Assembly (NCBI GenBank): GCA_937905985.1
Contig: CALCWC010000041.1
Span: 1 to 21,032, forward strand
Direction of reading: 5' to 3'
Length of the DNA: 21,032 nucleotides
Origin: an uncultured Verrucomicrobiales bacterium
Lineage (GTDB): Bacteria > Verrucomicrobiota > Verrucomicrobiia > Verrucomicrobiales > Akkermansiaceae
Shown here: positions 14,717-21,032 of the stretch, piece after piece
Position numbering within the stretch: the first letter of the stretch is position 1
Layout of the letters: the number at the start of each line of letters is the position of its first letter
The notes under the pieces: generated by a model
The model's database searches: none
What the model was told of the DNA's origin: nothing
Seen by the model: the letters and a program-made list of their open reading frames with translations, nothing else
Translations under genes and position numbers: made by a program

Positions 14717-15583
14717 ATGGCAAGCCTGAGAGACATCAAGCGGCGCATCCGCTCGGTTACCAATACCTCCAAAATCACGAAGGCCATGCAGATGGTGGCC
14801 TCCGCCAAGATGCGCCGCGCCCAGGAGCTCGCCCTCCGCGGCCGCGAGTACATCGCCGCCATCGCAAACGTCTTCGGTCACCTGCAGGAAACCATCGCGG
14901 AAAGCGCCTCCCCCCTCATGCAGAGGCGTGAGCACGGCAAGGTGCTCGTCCTGGTGGTCAACACGGACCGCGGGCTCTGCGGCGGCCTGAACTCCAACCT
15001 CATGCGTGAGGTGCTGCTCAAGGCCCCCGCGGATGCGGACTACATCACCATCGGCGGCAAGCTCAACGCGCAAATCGCCAAGGCCGGGCGCAACCTGGCG
15101 GCCACCTACTCGCTGGGCGACGACTTCACGGACTCCGACCTGAAGCCCGTGCTGGACCACGTGCGCGACGCCTTCACGGACGGCACGTACCGCCAAGTGC
15201 TGGTGGCGTATCAAAGCTTTGTGAACATCATGGTGCAGAAGCCGCATGTGGAGGAGCTGCTGCCCATCACCAAGGAGGAGCTGCTGGCTGTGGCCGGGGC
15301 GGATGACCTGCCGGACACCAGCAACGGCAACTTCATCTTGGAGCCCAACCCGGCGGAGCTGCTCAACTCCATCCTGCCCATCTATTTCAGCAACGCCATC
15401 ACCCAGCTGGTGCTGGAGGGCAAGGCCTCCGAGCAGTGCGCCCGCATGGTGGCCATGAAGGCCGCCACCGAGAACGCCAAGACCCTCATCGGCGACCTCA
15501 CTCTCGAATACAACAAGGCCAGACAGGCCCAAATCACCAACGAACTTCTCGAAATCACCACCGCCATGAAGGCCATGGAATAA
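14717..15583 (+). CDS. atpG: F0F1 ATP synthase subunit gamma
   Basis: The 288-residue central rotor shaft has the conserved N-terminal coil (MASLRDIKRRIRSVTNTSKI, then TKAMQMVASAKMRRAQ), the TDRGLCGGLNSN motif and a C-terminal coil (ATENAKTLIGDLTLEYNKAR) ending QITNELLEITTAMKAME. The ATG begins 2 bases after the last base of the atpA stop, so translational coupling is likely. Confidence 0.98.
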   Translation: MASLRDIKRRIRSVTNTSKITKAMQMVASAKMRRAQELALRGREYIAAIANVFGHLQETIAESASPLMQRREHGKVLVLVVNTDRGLCGGLNSNLMREVLLKAPADADYITIGGKLNAQIAKAGRNLAATYSLGDDFTDSDLKPVLDHVRDAFTDGTYRQVLVAYQSFVNIMVQKPHVEELLPITKEELLAVAGADDLPDTSNGNFILEPNPAELLNSILPIYFSNAITQLVLEGKASEQCARMVAMKAATENAKTLIGDLTLEYNKARQAQITNELLEITTAMKAME

Positions 15584-15604
15584 CCCACCACCATCCCCCT
15601 CGCT

Positions 15605-17011
15605 ATGAACACCGGTAAAATCGTTCAAATCATCGGAGCCGTCGTCGACGTCGACTTCTCCGGCGCGCAAATGCCCGCCATCTACAACGCACTCACCGTC
15701 ACCTATGAGGTGGACGGCCAGCCCAAGTCCCTCACCCTGGAGGTGGAGCAGCACCTGACCGACGGTTGGGCCCGCACCGTGGCCATGAGCTCCACGGACG
15801 GCCTGAAGCGCGGCATGGAAGTGGTGGACACCGGCGCCCCCATCTCGGTTCCCGTGGGGCCGAAGGTGCTGGGCCGCATCTTCAACGTGCTGGGCGAGAC
15901 CGTGGACGAGAAGGGCCAGCTGGAGGATGTGAAGCGCTATCCCATCCACCGAGACGCCCCCTCCCTGGAAGAGCAGGCCACGTCCTCCGAGGTGCTGGAA
16001 TCTGGCATCAAGGTGATTGACCTCATCTGCCCGTTCCTGAAGGGCGGCAAGGCCGGTTCCTTCGGCGGTGCCGGCGTGGGCAAGACCGTGCTTATCATGG
16101 AGCTCATCAACAACATCGCCAAGGCTCACTCCGGTTTGTCCGTGTTCGCCGGTGTGGGTGAGCGCACGCGCGAGGGCAACGATTTCTACAACGAGATGTC
16201 CGAATCCGGCGTCATCGACCAGGAGCACCCGGAGAACTCCAAGGTGGCACTGGTGTACGGCCAGATGAACGAGCCCCCGGGCGCGCGTCTCCGCGTGGCC
16301 CTCTCCGCCCTCTCCATGTCCGAGTACTTCCGCGACGAGGAGAACCGCGATGTGCTGCTGTTCGTGGACAACATCTTCCGTTTCTCACAGGCCGGTTCCG
16401 AGGTGTCCGCCCTGCTGGGCCGCACGCCTTCCGCCGTGGGCTACCAGCCCAACCTGGCGGAGGAAATGGCCGGCCTGCAGGAACGCATCACCTCCACACG
16501 AAAGGGCTCCATCACCTCCATGCAGGCCGTCTACGTGCCCGCGGACGACTTGACGGACCCCGCACCCGCCACCACCTTCTCCCACCTGGACTCCACCGTG
16601 GTGCTGGAGCGCGCGCTCGCCGCACAGGGCATCTACCCCGCCGTGGACCCGCTCGCCTCCACCTCCAAGGCCCTCACGCCCGAGCTGGTGGGCGAGGAGC
16701 ACTACCGCGTGGCCCGCGGCGTGCAGCAAACCCTGCAGCGCTACAAGGACCTCCAAGATATGATTGCCATTCTGGGTATGGACGAGCTCTCTGAGGCGGA
16801 CAAGCTCACGGTGAGCCGCGCGCGCAAGATCCAGCGCTTCCTCTCCCAGCCCTTCGCCGTGGCGGAGGTGTTCACCGGCATCAAGGGCCAGTACGTGCCC
16901 GTGGTGGAGACCGTGCGCGGCTTCGCGGAAATCCTGGATGGCAAGTGGGACGCCGTGCCGGAAGGCAACTTCTACATGAAGGGTGGCATTGACACCGTGG
17001 AGAAAGCCTGA
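15605..17011 (+). CDS. atpD: F0F1 ATP synthase subunit beta
   Basis: The protein is 468 residues and carries the catalytic sites. The P-loop is GGAGVGKT (154-161), the catalytic glutamate E186 lies in GERTREGNDFY, Walker B is DVLLFVDNIFRFSQAGSE and the lever motif is DELSEAD. All active residues are present. The preceding bases (CACCATCCCCCTCGCT) lack a Shine-Dalgarno. The gap to atpG is 21 bases. Confidence 0.98.
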   Translation: MNTGKIVQIIGAVVDVDFSGAQMPAIYNALTVTYEVDGQPKSLTLEVEQHLTDGWARTVAMSSTDGLKRGMEVVDTGAPISVPVGPKVLGRIFNVLGETVDEKGQLEDVKRYPIHRDAPSLEEQATSSEVLESGIKVIDLICPFLKGGKAGSFGGAGVGKTVLIMELINNIAKAHSGLSVFAGVGERTREGNDFYNEMSESGVIDQEHPENSKVALVYGQMNEPPGARLRVALSALSMSEYFRDEENRDVLLFVDNIFRFSQAGSEVSALLGRTPSAVGYQPNLAEEMAGLQERITSTRKGSITSMQAVYVPADDLTDPAPATTFSHLDSTVVLERALAAQGIYPAVDPLASTSKALTPELVGEEHYRVARGVQQTLQRYKDLQDMIAILGMDELSEADKLTVSRARKIQRFLSQPFAVAEVFTGIKGQYVPVVETVRGFAEILDGKWDAVPEGNFYMKGGIDTVEKA

Positions 17012-17022
17012 CCTGAACCGCC

Positions 17023-17436
17023 ATGCACCTCAAAATCATCACGCCGCTGAAAACCGCTCTGGATACCGAGGTCCTCGGCATCCAGCTGCCCGGCACAGAG
17101 GGTGAGATGGAGATTCTTCCCGGCCATGCCGACCTCATCTCCTCCGTTGCCAACGGTGAGCTCATCTACCGCGCCAAGGAGGATGGTGCCCGCAAGAGCC
17201 TCTTCGTGGGCGGCGGGTTCCTCCAGGTGGAGACCGACCACATCCTGCTCGTCACCGACACCGCGCTGGAGGCCGCCGACATCAACACCGACACCGTGGA
17301 GGAGGCTATCACGCGCGCCAAGGAGGCCATCAAGAACGCATCCTCCGTCATGTCCCGCGAGGAGCTCACCTTCCTGGAAGCCTCCATCTCCAAGCAGATG
17401 GCCATCCTCGACTTCCGCAAGAAGTACCGCAGGTAG
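17023..17436 (+). CDS. atpC: F0F1 ATP synthase subunit epsilon
   Basis: The 137-residue protein has the N-terminal beta-sandwich (EGEMEILPGHADLISSVANG; VGGGFLQVETDHILLVTD) and a C-terminal helical hairpin that can regulate ATP hydrolysis. It is the last gene of the operon, 11 bases after atpD. No T-tailed terminator follows; the first strong structure downstream is the hairpin at the left end of element B, 23 bases past the stop. Confidence 0.96.
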   Translation: MHLKIITPLKTALDTEVLGIQLPGTEGEMEILPGHADLISSVANGELIYRAKEDGARKSLFVGGGFLQVETDHILLVTDTALEAADINTDTVEEAITRAKEAIKNASSVMSREELTFLEASISKQMAILDFRKKYRR

Positions 17437-17459
17437 AATTACGATTGACGTTTTGCAAT

Positions 17460-17943
17460 CATTGCCGTCCCATAACGCTCCGGTAGAGGAGCGCGAACCC
17501 GCATGGTTGCGGGGTGGGGGGAAAAAATGGGGTTTAGAAATTCGTCCGCATGTGACCTATTGGGCGGTATGCAATGATTGTCGGTAACGAGCGTGGTTGG
17601 TAGGCAAACCGACCCCGAATCCACCCCGCGCAAGGCGGGGTTGCGTGCCGAACAAATCAACGTGGTTACCCCCACGGCTTACGCCGTGGGCTGGAAAAAG
17701 TTGTCGCCGCCAAGGCGGCTCAATATAGCGCTCCTTGCGGCGCGACGCTATGTGAAATTCGGGTCTCCGCGTGCGGAGCACGCCGAATTTGAGCCGCCTT
17801 GCGGCGTTCACTTTTTCCAGCCCCAGGCGTCAGCCTGGGGGGTGTCCCCCTTCGCACTTACAACTAACGTAACCCCGCCTCCGCGCGGGGTGGATACACG
17901 CCAAGGGTTGCACCTCTCCGAGCGTTTTTATGGGATGGCAATG
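17460..17943. mobile_element. Element B: 484-bp foldback element related to element A
   Basis: The ends are CATTGCCGTCCCATA (17460-17474) and TATGGGATGGCAATG (17929-17943), inverted at 14 of 15 bases, followed on both sides by ACGCTC. An internal inverted repeat of ~35 bp (17689-17723 versus ~17789-17822) shares GGCTGGAAAAAGT and a CGCCGC…GGCGGCTCAA hairpin. Hairpins include CCCACGGC-TTAC-GCCGTGGG (17671-17690) and, in the mirrored arm, CCCCAGGC-GTCA-GCCTGGGG (17821-17840): different stems, both perfectly paired. Linkers shared with element A include AACGTGGTTA, GGTGTCCCCCT and CTCTCCGAGCGTTTTTATGG. No transposase is present. It fills the convergent gap after atpC and overlaps the 3' end of the next coding frame. 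Confidence 0.7.
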
Positions 17944-20857
17944 TTGTCGATTGGTTTTTGCGGCGCCTTGCGGCGAGAGCCGCAAGCGCAAGCAGACCCA
18001 ATGTTCCCGTGGCGGGTTCCGGCACGAAAACGATGTTCTCCAGGCTGAGCGTCTTGTTGCCGGAGCCGAGCACCAGCGCAGCTGCGCCCACCACCCGGTC
18101 GCCAATCATGATGTCCACCTGCGTGCCGCTGTCCACGCCCAGGATTTCCTGGGCCGCTTCCACCAGCGTGACGCTCTTGCCCGCAAACGCGCTCCAGTCC
18201 TCCACGCCCTCTGCGTAGAAGCCGAGCTGGACGCTGGTCAGGTCAAGCCGGTCTGATTCTATGGTTCCGGTGATGGAGACCATGGCGGCTTCCTCAAAGT
18301 TCGCCAGGCCCTCCATGATATGGAAGTTCAGGATCTGCATGCCGTACATGCGCCCGGTCACGATATTCGTGCCGTATAGGTCGATGGCGTTGCCGGAAAG
18401 CGGAGCCGTTGCAGCGGCGTTGTCTGTAATCCCGGCTGCAATCGCCAAGGCCTGGATGCCGCCGTCTCTTCCGTCATACACTTGCCCGCCGATGACGGCA
18501 TGCGCCCCGCTGCCCACAAGGTACACCCGGTTGTCACGCAATTCGCCGCCTTTGTACAGCCAGCCGCCTGCAATATTCTTCGTCACTTGTCCACCGGTGA
18601 CAATCACCGTATTCCCGTTTGCGGCACCCTTGCCGACATACCCGCCAATGACATCGTATGCCGTTCCACCGTTCATGGTGACGCTATTGCCGCTTGCCTC
18701 GCCTTCGCCATAGCTATTGCCGCCATAAACAGACGATTCAATTTGCGAATCGGTCACGGTGACGTTGTTGTCGTTTGCCTTCCCGTCCGTGCTGGCGTAA
18801 CTTTGGCCACCGTCCACAATTGAGGCCGCAACGTTCGTTAAGGTGACGGTATTTCCGGTGCTTTGTCCTCGGTTGCTCATCCCGCCTTCAACAGAGAAAA
18901 CTTGACCGCCCGTCATCGTGACTCGATTGCCGGTTGTGTTGCCCTGATAGGAAGAGCCACCGTAGATTGTAGTGCCAATGATTGAGTCGGTCACCGTGAC
19001 GGTGTTGGAATTTGCATCGCCGTTGAGGGCGTGCGCCCCATATACCCATTCGCCTTGTATGCCGGTCACATCCACGGTATTGCCGGAGGCACCGCCGCTT
19101 TCACCACCGGAACGGGCGCCCAGCAGCTGCCCAATCTGTCCGCCGTTTGCAGTGACTTTATTGCCATCGGCGTGTCCGTTCTGGGAATAGCCTGCGTACA
19201 CACATGCCGCCTTTGTGTTTTGCAGGGTGACGCTGTTTCCATTGGCGTCTCCTTCTTCGGAATCCCCGCCGTATACGTACTCGTCAACTTGCGCGTTCGT
19301 GAGGTTCACCTTGTTTTCATTGGCGCTTGCAAGCCCGCGCCCGCCGTAGACGGAAGAAACATGCCCGCCCGTCATGTCGACGGAATTGCCGCCGGCGTTG
19401 CCGGCGTCGGCTTGGCCGCCCATTACCTCGGGCAAGTAGTCGCCGAGAAATTCCGTGCCGGTTATCGTAACGCTGTTCCCCGTGGCATCCCGGCTTGTGG
19501 CATATCCTCCGAGGATATGGCTTTCTTCGGCAAGCTGCATCTGCGAATCCGTGATGGTGACCTTGTTGCCGCTGGCATCGGCGGCTCTGGCACCCTCCAC
19601 CGAACCGCTAATGAGCGAATCCGTGATGGTGACGCTGTTGCCTGCGGCGCTTCCGCTTCCGGACCCAGCACCCCTGACGAACGAAGAGACTTGCGAACCG
19701 GTGAGCGTGACGACATTGTCGCTCGCATCCTCTGAAGCCACGCCTCCCATTGCGGCTGAAATCTGCGAATCCGTAATGGTGACCACATTGCCTTTTGCGG
19801 TCCCAGCCGCTGCATCACCTCCAATTACGAGTGAGGCTGAGCTTTCCGTCATGGCAACCGTGTTTCCATCGGCATTGCCGTCTTGCCATGTCCATCCTCC
19901 ATAAACGTATGCAGTAGTTTGAGAGTTGGTTATGGTGACCGCATTTCCCCCGGCTTCCCCTTTCTGGGCACGCCCGCCGATGAGAAAACTGGAGATTTGT
20001 GAGCCATCTATGATGACCGTGTTTCCAGTGCTGTCAGCACCACCATCTCCGCCATAAACAGTGTATATCTGTGAATCCGTGATGGTGACCTTGTTGTCGT
20101 TTGCATGCCAGTCCACGCTTCGGCCACCGGTAACCGCGCCTAGCGTGGATTCCACCACGTCTACCTTGTTGGCTGACGCCTCTGCTCCCAAGCTGGTGCC
20201 TCCTACAACCTCCAGGACCCCGGTTGATGATATGACACCCAGTGTGGAGACACTGTTGCCGGTGCTATTTCCAAAATTTGAATCGCCCCCAACAACGTTA
20301 CCATATGTCACATCCCCGCCATTCATGGTGACGGTATTGCCGGAGCAACAACCGAACATTGCAGCCCAGCCCCCCTTTACGAAGCCGTGGGAAACCACCC
20401 CGCCATTCATGGTTACAGTATTATTGATGCAATCCTCAAACTTGGGGTTTTCAGAATCATAATCGGTGAAGCCTCCGCAAAGATTGTCGTAGACCACCCC
20501 GCCGTTCATGGTAACGGTATTGCCGGAGACGCATGCACCGGCAAGGGATTCGCCACCGTAGATGCTGTATACCTCTCCGCTGTCCATGGTGACATTGTTG
20601 CCGGACGCGGTGCCAAACCGGGAGTAGCCTCCATACACATTGTCATACCAGTGGTTGATTCCTGACTGGGCATCCTCCCTAATACCAACATCGCCTCCGG
20701 TAACGGCATCCGTCTCGCTGTATTTTCCATAGAAGTTCCAGTTGCTTTCGTCTGCATACGTCCACCCGGTGATGGTTGTAGGGATGTGATCGGCGGCGCG
20801 GCCCTGCGCGCCCAGGAGGGCGGCAGCCAACACGGTGATGAACATGGTGCGTTTCAT
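17864..20857 (-). CDS. Secreted PEP-CTERM protein with ~27 short beta-helix-like repeats
   Basis: The 997-residue frame starts with a signal peptide (MKRTMFITVLAAALLGAQG, cleavage probably after RA near residue 21). Residues ~87-795 are about 27 repeats of ~26 residues on the pattern GNxVTITDSQ…VYGG, where each NxV(T/D) strand is followed by a GG turn and a variable Gly/Ala/Asp loop. This fits a right-handed beta-helix passenger or adhesin-like surface protein; no catalytic motif is visible. The PEP-CTERM signal follows: VPEP at 945-948, a hydrophobic stretch and RRRK at 964-967, which should direct exosortase processing. The last 26 codons (from residue 972) lie inside element B, so the tail after RRRKNQST is foreign and the stop is an element base. 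No Shine-Dalgarno; TGATACT lies just before the ATG. It is downstream of an outer-membrane barrel gene on the same strand. The specific role is unknown. Confidence 0.85.
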   Translation of the reverse strand: MKRTMFITVLAAALLGAQGRAADHIPTTITGWTYADESNWNFYGKYSETDAVTGGDVGIREDAQSGINHWYDNVYGGYSRFGTASGNNVTMDSGEVYSIYGGESLAGACVSGNTVTMNGGVVYDNLCGGFTDYDSENPKFEDCINNTVTMNGGVVSHGFVKGGWAAMFGCCSGNTVTMNGGDVTYGNVVGGDSNFGNSTGNSVSTLGVISSTGVLEVVGGTSLGAEASANKVDVVESTLGAVTGGRSVDWHANDNKVTITDSQIYTVYGGDGGADSTGNTVIIDGSQISSFLIGGRAQKGEAGGNAVTITNSQTTAYVYGGWTWQDGNADGNTVAMTESSASLVIGGDAAAGTAKGNVVTITDSQISAAMGGVASEDASDNVVTLTGSQVSSFVRGAGSGSGSAAGNSVTITDSLISGSVEGARAADASGNKVTITDSQMQLAEESHILGGYATSRDATGNSVTITGTEFLGDYLPEVMGGQADAGNAGGNSVDMTGGHVSSVYGGRGLASANENKVNLTNAQVDEYVYGGDSEEGDANGNSVTLQNTKAACVYAGYSQNGHADGNKVTANGGQIGQLLGARSGGESGGASGNTVDVTGIQGEWVYGAHALNGDANSNTVTVTDSIIGTTIYGGSSYQGNTTGNRVTMTGGQVFSVEGGMSNRGQSTGNTVTLTNVAASIVDGGQSYASTDGKANDNNVTVTDSQIESSVYGGNSYGEGEASGNSVTMNGGTAYDVIGGYVGKGAANGNTVIVTGGQVTKNIAGGWLYKGGELRDNRVYLVGSGAHAVIGGQVYDGRDGGIQALAIAAGITDNAAATAPLSGNAIDLYGTNIVTGRMYGMQILNFHIMEGLANFEEAAMVSITGTIESDRLDLTSVQLGFYAEGVEDWSAFAGKSVTLVEAAQEILGVDSGTQVDIMIGDRVVGAAALVLGSGNKTLSLENIVFVPEPATGTLGLLALAALAARRRKNQSTTLPSHKNARRGATLGVYPPRAEAGLR
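18473..20599 (-). repeat. Degenerate ~78-bp coding tandem repeats (about 27 units)
   Basis: The DNA encodes the GN-x-V-T…VYGG repeats of the PEP-CTERM protein. Units are recognisable by recurrent GTGACGGT and CCGCC motifs on the plus strand. Units differ in length (~22-32 codons) and sequence but never break frame, which indicates old, protein-level-selected repeats, not a recent tandem expansion. Confidence 0.75.
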
Positions 20858-20922
20858 AGTCAGTATCAGTTAAGGTTTATTGAAAGGTTGCAACCCGGCG
20901 TTGCGGTTTCCCTTTTCCAACT

Positions 20923-20948
20923 CCCCTCCCGCCTTTCGGCGGGAGGGG
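20923..20948 (-). terminator. Strong hairpin between the barrel gene and the PEP-CTERM gene
   Basis: A perfect 11-bp GC-rich stem, CCCCTCCCGCC (20923-20933) and GGCGGGAGGGG (20938-20948), has a TTTC loop. It lies 28 bases past the stop of the minus-strand barrel gene. On the minus strand it is followed by AGTTGGAAAAGGG, without a T-run, so it may be a factor-assisted terminator or a 3'-end-protecting stem. The 65 bp between it and the PEP-CTERM start show no convincing promoter. Confidence 0.55.
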
Positions 20949-20976
20949 GGATGAATGTTGATGCTGTTGGAATGGC

Positions 20977-21032
20977 CTAGAATGTGTAGCGCACGCTGGC
21001 GTTCACGCTCTGGTCCACGCAGTGGCGGCGGG
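20977..21032 (-). CDS. C-terminal end of an outer-membrane beta-barrel protein (partial)
   Basis: The minus strand reads …RRHCVDQSVNASVRYTF followed by TAG at 20977-20979. Alternating hydrophobic residues ending in an aromatic Phe are the beta-signal recognised by the BAM machinery, as in autotransporter barrels and porins. Only 18 codons are inside the window, so the family cannot be set. It would be the upstream neighbour of the repeat-rich PEP-CTERM gene. Confidence 0.65.
   Translation of the reverse strand, partial: RRHCVDQSVNASVRYTF

Noticed and set aside
13135..14862. A 575-codon minus-strand open frame across atpA
   Set aside because: It is the shadow of atpA; the same effect produces a 507-codon frame at 14705-16228 across atpG/atpD. 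Neither resembles a protein family.
18473..20599. Regular spacing of similar motifs suggesting a CRISPR array
   Set aside because: The repeats are degenerate, coding and in frame, with no constant 24-37-bp direct repeat and no cas genes.

Overview
The window looks like a chromosomal segment of a GC-rich, Gram-negative member of the Verrucomicrobiota, most plausibly an Akkermansia-type gut bacterium. This is inferred from two large secreted proteins ending in the VPEPATGTL + hydrophobic stretch + RRR(R)K form of the PEP-CTERM sorting signal, an outer-membrane beta-barrel end (…VRYTF), and a complete bacterial F-type ATP synthase operon. No 16S rRNA or other taxonomic marker is present, so the assignment is tentative.

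Layout, left to right. (1) 1-3448: a minus-strand pair, a beta-CASP metallo-beta-lactamase ribonuclease followed by an ankyrin-repeat, probably lipid-anchored envelope protein. (2) 3449-3768: a crowded divergent control region with two promoters, two related 19-bp palindromic sites and other small repeats. (3) 3769-6018: a secreted IdeS-like (family C66) cysteine protease domain joined to an autotransporter-type beta-strand stalk and a PEP-CTERM signal. (4) 6019-6987: a convergent gap holding a terminator, a second hairpin, a 660-bp hairpin-studded inverted-repeat element (element A) and a heptanucleotide repeat. (5) 6988-10862: a minus-strand operon HIT hydrolase - GH31 glycosidase - PAS/histidine kinase. 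(6) 10933-17436: promoter and atpBEFHAGDC, the full F0F1 ATP synthase, without atpI. (7) 17460-17943: element B (484 bp), related to element A, whose right end reads into the last codons of the next gene. (8) 17864-20857: a minus-strand PEP-CTERM protein built from about 27 short beta-helix-like repeats. (9) 20977-21032: the 3' end of a minus-strand outer-membrane beta-barrel gene.

The most interesting signal is the pair of elements A and B. Each has ~15-bp terminal inverted repeats and is a long inverted repeat whose arms are themselves strings of small hairpins. At matching positions the hairpin stems differ in sequence between elements, and in B between arms, yet stay self-complementary, while the linkers are conserved. 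Both sit between convergent genes, and B appears to have given the neighbouring PEP-CTERM protein 26 extra C-terminal residues. Other points of interest are the promoter-embedded operator of the IdeS-like protease, the composition break within that protease gene, promoters placed so close to start codons that leaderless mRNAs are likely, an ATP synthase operon with no Shine-Dalgarno sequences, and an unusually short delta subunit.
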